From CALZIK01 sp945787635 (GTDB lineage: Bacteria; Acidobacteriota; Thermoanaerobaculia; Multivoradales; JAHEKO01): a stretch of 64,000 nt of DNA. The stretch covers positions 372,001 to 436,000 of the forward strand of contig CAMYNM010000001.1 of assembly GCA_947259725.1 (NCBI GenBank), in the 5' to 3' direction. Position numbers and translations under genes: made by a program. Below, piece after piece: positions 26,006-35,305 of this stretch. The notes below the pieces were generated by a model that was not told where the DNA came from, did not search any database, and worked only from the letters and a program-made list of their open reading frames with translations. Every line of letters starts with the position of its first letter. The first letter of the stretch is position 1.

Positions 26006-27475
26006 GTGGCTGAGACAGTGCGATTCGTGGACCAGTTCAAGACCAAGTTCGAGGACGGCAAGGGCAAGAAGATCCAACTCATCTGGGGCGATCCGGTGCG
26101 GATCGCAGACGACGGCACGGTGCGGGCGCGGGGGCGCAGAGGCACGATTGTCCCCGACAACCTCGTCGATACGGCTCTGCTCGAGATCTACGTCATCGAC
26201 GTCGGGCAGGGCGATGGCGTGCTCATGCGCACGCCCAACGACAAGTGGCACCTGATCGACGCGGGCACCAAGAACGCCAACCAGCAGCTCAAGAAAGGCG
26301 CTCCCAACTTCCTGCGCTGGAAGTTCATCAAGGACCTGGGGCGGGACGCCATCGAGCTCGAGAGCGTGATCCTCACGCACCCCGACCTCGATCACTTCGG
26401 TGGCATGATCGATCTCTTCAGCAAGAGCCTGATCGGCTTCGGCTCGCTCCCGGATCGTCCGTTCGAGCTCAGCGTCAAGAACTTCTATCACTGCGGCATG
26501 GGCCGCTTTGCGGGCGCCGATCCACTCGGCAAGATGGAAGAGGGCGTGGTGGCTCCGTTTCCCCTGGGCAACCATGGCATCAAGGAAAAGGGCACCTTCA
26601 TCACCGAACTCTTGTCGGACAAGAACAGCTTCGCGCAACCGGCCCGGCCGTTCACCGACGATTTCACCGAGCTCGCCGCGGGCGTCGGCACGGTGCCCGA
26701 GAACGTCATGCGTCTCGACACGTCGACCCCCTTTCTGCCCGGCTACGCTCCCGCGGACAACGCCGGCTGCACCATCCGCGTTCTGGGCCCGATCCTCGAG
26801 GCCACCCTCGCCGGAAAGAAGGGTCTGCGCAGGCTGGGCGGGGACTCGATCACCCGCAACGGCCACTCCATCGTCCTGCGAGTCGACTTCGGCAATGCTC
26901 GCATCTTGCTGACCGGCGACCTCAATACGAAATCCCAGCAGCTGATGCTGAGCTACATCCCCGAGACCGATTTCGCGGTGGATGTCGCCAAGGGGTGTCA
27001 TCACGGCGCCGACGACATCGACCTGGGCTTCGTCAAGGCGATGGCCGCGCGCGCGACGGTGATCTCCTCGGGAGACAACGAGAACTTCGCGCATCCCCGG
27101 CCACGTGTCCTGGGAGCTTCCGCCAGGTACGGCCGCGAAGGCGTCGATGACAAGGGCAAGACCTCGCCACCCCTGCTCTACTCCACCGAGCTCGCGCGCT
27201 CGGTCGGCCTGACCTTCGCCCCGGGAAAGACCTTCCTCATCGACGATGCCGACCCCGATACGCCGACGCGAATCGCGACCAAAAACGTCAAGTGGAACCC
27301 GCCCGGGCCGATCGCCATGCGGGGCCTCGACGTCACCCCGCTGGGTACCGATCTCGTCTATGGACTGGTCAACGTTCGCACGGATGGCTCGACCATCCTC
27401 TGCGCGACCCTGGAAGAATCCGGCAGCGACTTCGATATCCGCGTGCTGAAAGCCGGAATCTCGCCTTCGGCCTGA
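26006..27475 (+). CDS. ComEC-like metallo-beta-lactamase-fold hydrolase
   Basis: A 489-residue soluble protein with the MBL fold of the ComEC/Rec2 C-terminal type: IYVIDVGQGDGVLMRTPNDKW, the metal motif THPDLDHFGG (His125, Asp127, Asp129, His130), RILLTGDLNT, and VAKGCHHGADD. There is no membrane channel, so it is a stand-alone hydrolase, possibly a nuclease or phosphodiesterase. GTG at 26006 follows AAGGAGG by 6 nt; the longer frame upstream is not conserved in character. Residues after about 400 form an additional C-terminal domain. Confidence 0.8.
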   Translation: MAETVRFVDQFKTKFEDGKGKKIQLIWGDPVRIADDGTVRARGRRGTIVPDNLVDTALLEIYVIDVGQGDGVLMRTPNDKWHLIDAGTKNANQQLKKGAPNFLRWKFIKDLGRDAIELESVILTHPDLDHFGGMIDLFSKSLIGFGSLPDRPFELSVKNFYHCGMGRFAGADPLGKMEEGVVAPFPLGNHGIKEKGTFITELLSDKNSFAQPARPFTDDFTELAAGVGTVPENVMRLDTSTPFLPGYAPADNAGCTIRVLGPILEATLAGKKGLRRLGGDSITRNGHSIVLRVDFGNARILLTGDLNTKSQQLMLSYIPETDFAVDVAKGCHHGADDIDLGFVKAMAARATVISSGDNENFAHPRPRVLGASARYGREGVDDKGKTSPPLLYSTELARSVGLTFAPGKTFLIDDADPDTPTRIATKNVKWNPPGPIAMRGLDVTPLGTDLVYGLVNVRTDGSTILCATLEESGSDFDIRVLKAGISPSA

Positions 27476-27500
27476 CAGATTCGCGGATCACCAGTCGGCA

Positions 27501-27526
27501 GGGGACACCTTGAAAAAGGTGTCCCC
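27501..27526. repeat. GNRA-loop palindrome (REP-like hairpin)
   Basis: A perfect 11-bp inverted repeat GGGGACACCTT / AAGGTGTCCCC around a GAAA tetraloop, between the MBL gene (stop 27475) and the sensor phosphatase (start 27577). There is no T-run, so intrinsic termination is unlikely. The shape suits a REP-type repeat, an RNA-stabilising hairpin or a protein-binding site. No second copy is seen in this window. Confidence 0.7.
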
Positions 27527-27576
27527 GAGGGGCCGAACTTCGGTCGAGCGTTCTCGTACTAAGCTGAGGTCCCACC

Positions 27577-29676
27577 ATGAAGATCCGCACCCAGATTACG
27601 CTCGCTTTTCTGCTCTTCGCGATTCTTCCGATGACGGCGATCGTCCTCTACAGCTACGTCTCGTCCCTGCGGACCGTCCGCCAGGCGGTTGAGGCCGAAG
27701 CCGAGATCCTGACCGCCGACATGGAATCGCGGATGGGACAGGTGCGAGCCGAGATCCGGCACCGGGTCGAGCGCGTCGGCTCGCTCCCGCTGCGGCGCTG
27801 GGCCCTGGAAGACGAGACCGAGCTCGAGCGAGCAGCGCTCTACGAGTCGGTCGTGGCCGAGCTCGGCGAGACCGCTCCTCTGGTCGAAAGATTCGAGTTC
27901 GTGCCGGAGTGGGTCGGGGCGGAGCCGGCTCTTGCGGCGCCCGCGCCGGTGCCGCCCGGAGAGAGGCCCCCACCACCACCGCGCGCTGCTCCCATCGTGA
28001 TCGACATGCGACAGATGCTCGCCACCGTCGAAGCCAGTATCGAAAATCTCGACCCGAGCTCGATCCAGGGCACCGACAAGGAGACGCTCATCGAGCAAGC
28101 CAGGCAGGGTCTCGAGTTGGTGCAGGAGCACGCCGAGCAGCTCAACCTCAAAACCGGGAGGATCCTCGAGATCCGTGCCGAGACCGACAGCGCGGCGCCT
28201 GACGACGTCCCTGATTCGCCCGCCCGCACCGCGGCCGACCGCCGCCGGGCCGAGCTAGAGCAGCAGATCTTCATGACCGGCGCCGCGGTTGCCGCCGCCG
28301 CGCCCGATAAGAGCGACGAGAGCGGCACGAGCTACCGGCTTCTCTTCAGCCAGGATCTGGAGGTTCCGGTCTATGAAGACGGGGCCCTGGTCGGAGAGGT
28401 CCGGGCGCAAGTCAAGAACGAGGAGGTGCTACGCCAGGTGCTCGCTCGCACCCGCCGCGATCGAGGCGAGCTTCCGTTCGCAATCGACGGCGAGGGCGGC
28501 CTGCACGCGGTGACCGACGACGATCGCGATCACATCGTGGCGATCGGTCTGGTCGAACCGATCGACCGCGAAGAGCTCAGCGAGCGCCGGGTCTTCGACA
28601 ACTGGGTCGTCGTGACCAGCCCCGACGAGGCCACCGGCCTGACCTTCGGGATCGCCAAACCGATCGAGGAGTCCCTCGCCGAGATGCGCTCCACCGCGCT
28701 GCGCAACTTCGGCGTCGGCTCCGGCCTGATCGGCCTGGCGCTCCTGGGGGTTCTGCCGCTTTCGCGGCGAATGACCCACGGCCTGAATCTGGTCTCCAGG
28801 GGAGCCGAGCGGGTGGCCGGCGGCGACCTCGGCGCGCGCGTGCCGCTCGAGTCCAAGAACGAGATCGGCCAGCTCGCCCGCGCCTTCAACAACATGGCTG
28901 AAGACCTCCAGGAGAATCAGCAACGTCTGCTCGCGGGGGAACGGATGCAGGCCGAGTTCGACCGCAAGACCGAGGAGCTCGAGGAAGCGCGCCGGTTCCA
29001 GCTCTCGCTCCTGCCCAAGGCCCTGCCCGAGCACCCGGCCTTCGATCTCGCGGCGGTGATGAAGACCGCGACCGAGGTCGGCGGCGACTACTACGATTTT
29101 CGGATCGCCGACGACGGCGCCTTGACCGTTGCGATCGGCGACGCCACCGGCCATGGCGCCAAGGCCGGTACCATGGTGACGGTGGTCAAGAGCTTATTCT
29201 CCGCCTTTCCGCCGGAGAGTGGCCTGGCCGAGTTCCAGGCTCAGGCCGCCGCGGCGATCAAGCGCATGGACCTGGGGCGGATGTCGATGGCTCTGACCCT
29301 GGCACGTCTGAGCGAGGCGGGCCTGAAGATCTCGGCGGCCGGCATGCCGCCGGTGCTCGTCCGCCGCGCCGTCACCGGCTCGGTCGAGGAGATCTCGATC
29401 GAGGGCATGCCTCTCGGAGGGCTCGACTTCGCCTATCGGGAGCGGTCGGTGGCGCTCGAATCCGGCGACATCGTCCTGCTCATGAGCGACGGCTTTCCCG
29501 AGCTTCCGAGCTCGGAGGGCGAGGTCCTCGGCTACGACCGCGCGAGCGCCAGCTTCGCCGCCGGCGGCACCGACCCGAACGGGATCATTCGGCACCTACT
29601 GGCGAGCGCCGAAAGCTGGGCCGAAGAGGCCGCTCCGGCGGACGACATCACGTTCGTCGCGATTCGGGTCCGATAG
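27577..29676 (+). CDS. Membrane HAMP-PP2C (SpoIIE-type) sensor phosphatase
   Basis: A 699-residue protein. TM1 at about 7-28 (ITLAFLLFAILPMTAIVLY), a large extracytoplasmic sensor at about 30-375 containing a proline run (PPGERPPPPPRAAP) and a helical section, TM2 at about 378-396 (GVGSGLIGLALLGVLPL), HAMP (RRMTHGLNLVSRGAERVAGGD), a coiled-coil linker (ERMQAEFDRKTEELEEARRF), then the PP2C domain (LLPKALPEHPAFDLAAV, GGDYYDF, IGDATGHGAKAGTMV, LMSDGFPEL, DDITFVAIRVR). It probably couples an envelope signal to dephosphorylation of a STAS protein, perhaps the one at 23294. No local kinase partner. Confidence 0.9.
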   Translation: MKIRTQITLAFLLFAILPMTAIVLYSYVSSLRTVRQAVEAEAEILTADMESRMGQVRAEIRHRVERVGSLPLRRWALEDETELERAALYESVVAELGETAPLVERFEFVPEWVGAEPALAAPAPVPPGERPPPPPRAAPIVIDMRQMLATVEASIENLDPSSIQGTDKETLIEQARQGLELVQEHAEQLNLKTGRILEIRAETDSAAPDDVPDSPARTAADRRRAELEQQIFMTGAAVAAAAPDKSDESGTSYRLLFSQDLEVPVYEDGALVGEVRAQVKNEEVLRQVLARTRRDRGELPFAIDGEGGLHAVTDDDRDHIVAIGLVEPIDREELSERRVFDNWVVVTSPDEATGLTFGIAKPIEESLAEMRSTALRNFGVGSGLIGLALLGVLPLSRRMTHGLNLVSRGAERVAGGDLGARVPLESKNEIGQLARAFNNMAEDLQENQQRLLAGERMQAEFDRKTEELEEARRFQLSLLPKALPEHPAFDLAAVMKTATEVGGDYYDFRIADDGALTVAIGDATGHGAKAGTMVTVVKSLFSAFPPESGLAEFQAQAAAAIKRMDLGRMSMALTLARLSEAGLKISAAGMPPVLVRRAVTGSVEEISIEGMPLGGLDFAYRERSVALESGDIVLLMSDGFPELPSSEGEVLGYDRASASFAAGGTDPNGIIRHLLASAESWAEEAAPADDITFVAIRVR

Positions 29677-29971
29677 AGGTCGCGAGCCGGAACAGAATCA
29701 ACGCGGCGAGGCCCCAGGCCGGGGGCAGCCACAGCGGAATGAGAAACAGCGCTTCGGCGTACTCCCAGGCCCCGTAGGCCACCGCGACGAGCTCCCCGCC
29801 CGGTCCCAGCACGAATCCACAGGCGTACATCACGCCTGCCTGTTTGGACCACCACAGAACCAGGCAGACTGCGCTCCCGGCTATATAAATGGCGGTGAGC
29901 GTCAGGGGACTCTGCCAAAGTGCCGCGGCGCACAGCACGAGGACGACCCAGAGCGCGATGCAGGTGAGCAC
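29648..29971 (-). CDS. Small membrane protein
   Basis: A 107-residue protein with three or four hydrophobic helices (IALWVVLVLCAAALW, LTAIYIAGSAVCLVLWW, WGLAALILFRLATS). GTG start at 29971. Its 3' end overlaps the 3' end of the sensor phosphatase by 29 bp (convergent). The hydrophobic pattern and the YACGFVLGPGGELVAVAYGAWEY segment look like a real protein, but I do not recognise a family. Confidence 0.5.
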   Translation of the reverse strand: MLTCIALWVVLVLCAAALWQSPLTLTAIYIAGSAVCLVLWWSKQAGVMYACGFVLGPGGELVAVAYGAWEYAEALFLIPLWLPPAWGLAALILFRLATSIGPESRRT

Positions 29972-30101
29972 CCGCCGCCCAGCCCGGCTCAGGATCGATC
30001 TCCGATCGTCAACTCCGAGCCGGCCTTCGCGAACTTACTGGATTGCGCTCGCTCGCCCCGAATCATCGAGCAAATTGTAGCGTGAGTTTGACGCGACCAC
30101 G
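29972..30101. other. Intergenic, nothing recognised
   Basis: 130 bp between two minus-strand genes. I see no terminator, repeat or RNA gene in it. Confidence 0.4.
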
Positions 30102-30557
30102 TCAGTGCGACTTCGACCTCGGACGCGACGACCAGTGGCTGTGGACAATTCGCCAGCCGTGGTCTCCACGTCGCAGAACGACCGTTTCGGTCCCAAGTAT
30201 GTCGATTTCCTTGTCCCGAAAGCTCCCGCTCGTCTCCGATCGCGTGAGTACCCAGCCGGCCTCGCCTGCCGCGCCCAACCTCTCCTCGACGATCCTCTGG
30301 CTCGTCGCCACTGAAACCTCCATATCCGCACCGAGGTGATGGGAAGCGTACTCGTCTCGGGAAAGCTCCGCTCCGCCCGACTCGAAGATGGTCACGGCGG
30401 GATCCAGAAGTGCGAGGACCGCCTCCCGATCGCCGGATGCCAGCGCTTCGTGAAACCCGGCCACGGTATCGGTCGGTGAGTCGTGGTCTTCATGCGCCGA
30501 CAGCGATGCCGGCACGATCAAGGTCAGTACCAAAAACATCTTGAGGCGGTTCTTCAT
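30102..30557 (-). CDS. Exported SnoaL-like (NTF2-fold) protein
   Basis: A 151-residue protein: signal peptide MKNRLKMFLVLTLIVPASLSA, then a His/Asp start HEDHDSPTDTVAGFHEALASGDREAVLALLDPAVTIFESGG, the classic SnoaL/NTF2 opening, ending with WRIVHSHWSSR. Cys-free; likely a periplasmic ligand-binding or accessory protein. ATG at 30557 has GGAGA 8 nt upstream. It follows cusA by 82 bp on the same strand and its HEDHDS/HSHW His residues would suit metal binding, so it may belong to the copper operon. Confidence 0.75.
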   Translation of the reverse strand: MKNRLKMFLVLTLIVPASLSAHEDHDSPTDTVAGFHEALASGDREAVLALLDPAVTIFESGGAELSRDEYASHHLGADMEVSVATSQRIVEERLGAAGEAGWVLTRSETSGSFRDKEIDILGTETVVLRRGDHGWRIVHSHWSSRPRSKSH

Positions 30558-30639
30558 TGCAGGTCTCCTCCGCCTGGTCGGAATTGAACCAACGCGGGTG
30601 CAGATTGAGCAAAGAAGTGACGCTCGGTCAAGAACTCCT

Positions 30640-33600
30640 TTATCGTGGGAACAAGGGCCCCTCGTCGAGCCGATAGGCGCGCCAGATGAAGTAGATGGCG
30701 GGAAACACCAGTAGCTCCGCCACGAACGAGGTAAAGACTCCGCCGACCATCGGCGCGGCGATGCGTCGCATGACATCCGAGCCGGTCCCGGTCGCCCAGA
30801 GGATCGGCACCAGCGAAAAGAAGGTCGCCATCACAGTCATCATCTTGGGGCGGATCCGCTGGACGGCTCCGTGATCGACCGCCTCGGCCAGCTGCGCATA
30901 GCTCTCCATCCGGCCCTTGCGCTTCCAGTCCTCGTAGGCGATGTCGAGATAGAGCAACATCACGACTCCGGTCTCCGCCGCCAGGCCCGCGAGCGCGATG
31001 ACCCCAACCCAGACCGCAATCGACCAGTTGTAGTCGAGCGCCCAGAGCAGCCAGACCGAGCCCACCAGCGAGAACGGAATCGCCGATAGGACGATGGCCG
31101 TCTTGACGATCGACTTCAAGTGGAAGTAGAGAATCAAAAAGATCACCGTCAGGGTGAGCGGCACGATCAGCAACAACCGACCCTTCGCTCTCTGCATGTA
31201 CTCGTACTGTCCGGACCAGAAGATCGTGTAGCCGGGTGGCACCTCGACCTGTGCGGCGACCTCGCGCTGGGCGCGTCGCACCCATGAGCCGACGTCGATT
31301 CCGCGAAGGTCGACATAGACCCAGGCGTTCGGCCGGGCGTTCTCCGTTTTGATGCCGGGAGGCCCTTGGCGAAGTTGGATATCGGCGAGTTGACCCAGCG
31401 GCACCTGGGCGCCGGTGGGTGATGCCACCAGAATCTCGCGCAACGCGACCGGATTGTCGCGCAGCTCTCGCGGATAGCGTACGTTGATCGGGTAGCGCTC
31501 GAGGCCTTCGACGGTCCACGAGACGTTCATGCCGCCGACGGCGGACTGGATAACATCCTGTATGTCTCCGACGGTGAGCCCGAACCGGGAAGCCGCCAGG
31601 CGATCGATGTCGAAGTCGAGATAGCTGCCGCCCATGACCCGTTCGGCATAGGCCGAAAGCGTCCCGGGCAGCGGCTTGACCACGGCCTCGACATCCTTGG
31701 CGATCTGCTCGAGAACAGTGAGGTCGGGTCCCGCGACCTTGATCCCGACCGGCGTCTTGATTCCGGTCGAGAGCATGTCGATGCGGGTCTTGATCGGCAT
31801 CGTCCAGGCGTTGGTCAGACCCGGAAACTGGATCGCTGCATCGAGCTCCGCGATCAGATCGTCCTTGGTCAACCCCGGCCGCCACTCCTCGGGGTCCTTC
31901 AGGATGATCGTGGTCTCGAGCATCGAGAGCGGCGCCGGGTCGGTCGCGGTCTCGGCGCGTCCGACCTTGCCGAACACGCTTTCGACCTCGGGAAACGAGC
32001 GGATGATCTTGTCGGTCTGCTGCACGATTTCCCGGGCCTTGGTGATCGAGACACCGGGGAATGTCGTCGGCATATAGAGCAGATCTCCCTCCCAGAGCGG
32101 TGGCATGAACTCCGAACCGATGGTCTGGAGCGGAATGAAGGTCAGCGCGAGGACGACCACCATGATGCCGATCACCGCCCACCGCCAGCGCAAGCAGAGG
32201 TTCAAGACCGGGGTGTAGAGAAACCGTAGAAACCGGGAGACCGGATGACGCTTTTCACTGAAGATCCTGCCCCGCACGAACCAGTACATCAGCACCGGCA
32301 CTACCGTCACCGCGAGGATCGCGGACAAACCCATGGCGTAGGTCTTGGTGAACGCCAGGGGCTTGAAGAGACGTCCCTCCTGGGCTTCCAGGGTGAAGAT
32401 CGGCATGAAGGAGACCGTGATCACCAGCAGGGTGAAGAACAAGGTCGGTCCGACTTCCTGGGCCGAGCGCATGATGATCTCGAGATGCGAGCGCTTGCCG
32501 CGCCACTCCTCGTAGTGCTTGTGGGCGTTCTCGACCATGATCACCGCAGCGTCAACGAGAACGCCGATCGAGATCGCGATGCCGCCCAACGACATGATGT
32601 TGGCCCCGAGCCCTTGGAACTTCATGATCACGAAGGCCAGGAGGATCGAGACCGGGATCGACACGATCGCGACGAAGGCCGAACGAAAGTGAAACAGGAA
32701 GACCAGACAAACCAGGGCCACCACGATCAACTCCTCGATCAAAGTCTCGGTCAGCGTCTCGATCGAGCGCTCGATCAGCCCGGTGCGGTCGTAGGCGACC
32801 GAAATCTCGACGTCGTCGGGCAGCCCGGCCTCGAGCTCGGCGAGCCGCTCCCTGACCTTGGCGATCGTCGAGAGCGTGTCGGCGCCCGAACGTACGACCA
32901 CGATGCCACCGACCGTCTCTCCCTCACCGTTCCAGTCGGCCATGCCGCGGCGGATCTCGGGTCCGATCGTGATGTTGGCGATGTCTTTGAGCAGAATCGG
33001 CACCCCTCCGGGGCCGCTGCCCAGAACCACCGCCTCCAGGTCCCTCACGTCCTTGACGTACCCCCGGCCCCGCACCATGAACTCGCGCTCGGACATCTCG
33101 ACCAGACGGCCTCCGACCTCGACGTTCGAACGCTGAATCGCGCGACCGATGGCCTGAAGGGGTAGCCCGTAGGCCCGAAGCCGAACCGGATCGACCTCGA
33201 CCTGGTACTGCCGGACGAACCCCCCGATCGAGGCCACCTCGGAGACCCCTTCCACCGAAGACAGACCGTACTTGAGATACCAGTCCTGGTAGCTCCGGAG
33301 ATCGGCGAGCGAGCGCTCCTTTGAGTTGAGGGTGTACATGAAGGCCCAGCCGACGCCGGTCGCGTCGGGCCCCAGCTGAGGGGATACACCTCTGGGCAGG
33401 TCTCGTGTCAGACCCGACAGGTATTCCAGGACCCTAGATCGCGCCCAGTAGAGATCGGTCCCGTCCTCGAAGATCACGTAGACGAAGGAGAAGCCGAAGA
33501 ACGAGTATCCCCGGACCACCTTGGCGAAGGGCACCGCCAGCATTTTGGTCGTGATCGGATAGGTGACCTGATCCTCGACGACCTGTGGAGCCTGTCCGGA

Positions 33601-33759
33601 GAACTCCGTGAAGATGATCACCTGGACGTCGGAAAGATCCGGAATCGCATCGATCCTGGTTTCCTTGATTGCCCAGACTCCCGCCAGGATGGCGAGGACT
33701 AGACCGACCGTCACCAGGAGCTGGTTCTTGAGCGACCATTCGATCAGCCTATTGAGCAT
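30640..33759 (-). CDS. cusA: CusA/CzcA-type heavy-metal efflux RND transporter
   Basis: A 1039-residue inner-membrane proton/metal antiporter of the heavy-metal RND family. Seen: N-terminal helix LLVTVGLVLAILAGVWAI, RIDAIPDLSDVQVIIF, the TM4 signature ISIGVLVDAAVIMVENAHKH, and the methionine-containing periplasmic stretch TMPIKTRIDMLSTGIKTPVG typical of Cu/Ag-specific CusA rather than CzcA. The last helices (SFVAELLVFPAIYFIWR) are complete. ATG 33759 lies inside the end of cusB (11-bp overlap). With CusB and CusC it would span the envelope and expel Cu(I)/Ag(I). Confidence 0.94.
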   Translation of the reverse strand: MLNRLIEWSLKNQLLVTVGLVLAILAGVWAIKETRIDAIPDLSDVQVIIFTEFSGQAPQVVEDQVTYPITTKMLAVPFAKVVRGYSFFGFSFVYVIFEDGTDLYWARSRVLEYLSGLTRDLPRGVSPQLGPDATGVGWAFMYTLNSKERSLADLRSYQDWYLKYGLSSVEGVSEVASIGGFVRQYQVEVDPVRLRAYGLPLQAIGRAIQRSNVEVGGRLVEMSEREFMVRGRGYVKDVRDLEAVVLGSGPGGVPILLKDIANITIGPEIRRGMADWNGEGETVGGIVVVRSGADTLSTIAKVRERLAELEAGLPDDVEISVAYDRTGLIERSIETLTETLIEELIVVALVCLVFLFHFRSAFVAIVSIPVSILLAFVIMKFQGLGANIMSLGGIAISIGVLVDAAVIMVENAHKHYEEWRGKRSHLEIIMRSAQEVGPTLFFTLLVITVSFMPIFTLEAQEGRLFKPLAFTKTYAMGLSAILAVTVVPVLMYWFVRGRIFSEKRHPVSRFLRFLYTPVLNLCLRWRWAVIGIMVVVLALTFIPLQTIGSEFMPPLWEGDLLYMPTTFPGVSITKAREIVQQTDKIIRSFPEVESVFGKVGRAETATDPAPLSMLETTIILKDPEEWRPGLTKDDLIAELDAAIQFPGLTNAWTMPIKTRIDMLSTGIKTPVGIKVAGPDLTVLEQIAKDVEAVVKPLPGTLSAYAERVMGGSYLDFDIDRLAASRFGLTVGDIQDVIQSAVGGMNVSWTVEGLERYPINVRYPRELRDNPVALREILVASPTGAQVPLGQLADIQLRQGPPGIKTENARPNAWVYVDLRGIDVGSWVRRAQREVAAQVEVPPGYTIFWSGQYEYMQRAKGRLLLIVPLTLTVIFLILYFHLKSIVKTAIVLSAIPFSLVGSVWLLWALDYNWSIAVWVGVIALAGLAAETGVVMLLYLDIAYEDWKRKGRMESYAQLAEAVDHGAVQRIRPKMMTVMATFFSLVPILWATGTGSDVMRRIAAPMVGGVFTSFVAELLVFPAIYFIWRAYRLDEGPLFPR

Positions 33760-35305
33760 GACCGCCCTCCCCCTCGCCGGCCGCGCCGGCCGGCTTCGGG
33801 GCCGGTTTCCGGCGCTGCGCGATCATCTTCTGGATGGCCGCCTGCAGGTTGGCCTCGGAATCGATCAGGAACTGAGCGGAAGTCACGACCCGGTCGCCCT
33901 CGGCGAGCCCCTCGAGAACCTCGACGTACTCCTCGCCCGGGTGTCCGAGCGTGACCGCGCGGGGCGCGAAGCGGCCCTCTCCCAGGTCCAGCACAACGAC
34001 GCTGCGTTGCCCGGTTCGAAGGACCGCGAGAGAAGGCACGGTCAGAGCGTCTGGCGCGGCGACAGGCTCGAAAGTCACCGTGGCGAACATGCCGGCGCGC
34101 AGCCGGCCTCCCGGGTTGGGCACCTCGAGCTTCACCCTGAGGGTGCGGGTCTTCTCCGAGAACTCGGGCTCGATGAAACGGACCGTGCCACGGAAGGTCT
34201 CGCCGGGGAAATAGGTGAACCTGACCTCAGCGGGAGTCCGCTCGCGAACCCACGCGACCTGATCCTCGAAGATCTCGACAGACAGCCACAACGAGGAGAG
34301 GTTGGCAATGTGGTAGGTCTCCATGCCCGGCTTGACCGCCATGCCTTCGAGCCCGGGCATGCGCTTCATGACCAGGCCGCTCGAAGGTGCCACGACCTTG
34401 AGCGTCCGGAAGATCTCACCGGTCTCCTCGAGCTCGGCGATCTGCTCCGGTGCGATGTCCCAGTACGAAAGCCGGGTCCGAGCAGCGTCCACAAGAGCCT
34501 CGGCTCTGCGACGGGCGTCGGCGGCCGGGTCTTCCATGTTGGTGGCAAACTTCCTGGCGTATTCGATCGCCGACAGCAGCTCCTGCTCGGTCTGGACCAA
34601 CTCCGGGGAGTAGACCTCGAACAACGGCTGCCCCCGCCTCACCGGTTCACCGACATAGTTGACGTAGACCTTCTCCACCCAACCCGTGTACTTGGTGGTG
34701 ACCGTAACCATGCGTTCCTGGTCGTATTCGAGGTACCCGACGGTTCGCACCTTGTGGGTGAGATCGCGCCGCTCGACCAGCGCGGTCTGGACGTTCATGT
34801 TTTGAACCACGGCCGGATTGATCGAGACCGTGGTCCCCGCGCCCATCGCCTGCTCGGCTTCGTCCGCGTAGAACGGCAGATAGTCCATCCCCATCTCGTC
34901 CTTCGCCGCCACCGGCGACGTGATCGTCGGGTCCATCGGGTTGCGGTAGAAGAGGATCTCCCGCTCACTCGTCGAACCGAAGGGCGCCACCGCTCCGCGC
35001 CCGCTTAGTGCTCCGGCCACCCGCACCAGTTCCATGCCGCAGATCGGGCATTCGCCCGGATTCTCCTCCAGAATGTGTGGATGCATCGAACAGGTCCACA
35101 ACTCTGCGTCTGGATCGCTTCCGGCTTCCTTCACCATTTCAGTCGCGCGCTGACCGGTGACCGGCTCGAGCCACGCATCGACCGGATGCAGGTTCAGGGG
35201 ATCGAAGAAAAGAAGGTAGAAGACGACGAAGCTGCCGCCGATCCACAAAAGCGGCCCGAGCCACCGTTTCGACCTCTGTATCGCTCTCTTGTCGGTATTC
35301 GTCAT
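33749..35305 (-). CDS. cusB: CusB-type periplasmic adaptor with heavy-metal-binding domain
   Basis: A 518-residue membrane-fusion protein: N-terminal anchor LLWIGGSFVVFYLLFF, a heavy-metal-binding domain (WTCSMHPHILEENPGECP, then CGMELV) at about 68-95, then the barrel-sandwich and beta-barrel domains (GWVEKVYVNYVGEPVRRGQP, VVAPSSGLVMKRMPGLEGMAVKPG) and a low-complexity tail. Methionines of the N-terminal segment probably deliver Cu to CusA. The same HTCPMHP-type domain occurs in CopA at 7194-9707. Start ATG overlaps the cusC stop by 4 bp. Confidence 0.93.
   Translation of the reverse strand: MTNTDKRAIQRSKRWLGPLLWIGGSFVVFYLLFFDPLNLHPVDAWLEPVTGQRATEMVKEAGSDPDAELWTCSMHPHILEENPGECPICGMELVRVAGALSGRGAVAPFGSTSEREILFYRNPMDPTITSPVAAKDEMGMDYLPFYADEAEQAMGAGTTVSINPAVVQNMNVQTALVERRDLTHKVRTVGYLEYDQERMVTVTTKYTGWVEKVYVNYVGEPVRRGQPLFEVYSPELVQTEQELLSAIEYARKFATNMEDPAADARRRAEALVDAARTRLSYWDIAPEQIAELEETGEIFRTLKVVAPSSGLVMKRMPGLEGMAVKPGMETYHIANLSSLWLSVEIFEDQVAWVRERTPAEVRFTYFPGETFRGTVRFIEPEFSEKTRTLRVKLEVPNPGGRLRAGMFATVTFEPVAAPDALTVPSLAVLRTGQRSVVVLDLGEGRFAPRAVTLGHPGEEYVEVLEGLAEGDRVVTSAQFLIDSEANLQAAIQKMIAQRRKPAPKPAGAAGEGEGGHAQ

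Noticed and set aside
30570..30597. T-arm-like sequence (GTTGG-TTCAATT-CCGAC on the minus strand) suggesting a tRNA
   Set aside because: No acceptor, D-arm or anticodon stem can be paired around it.
30554..30631. 25-codon TTG-started leader frame overlapping the SnoaL-like start by ATGA, with AAGGAG before it
   Set aside because: The ribosome site is only 3 nt from the TTG and the peptide has no distinctive feature; probably chance.
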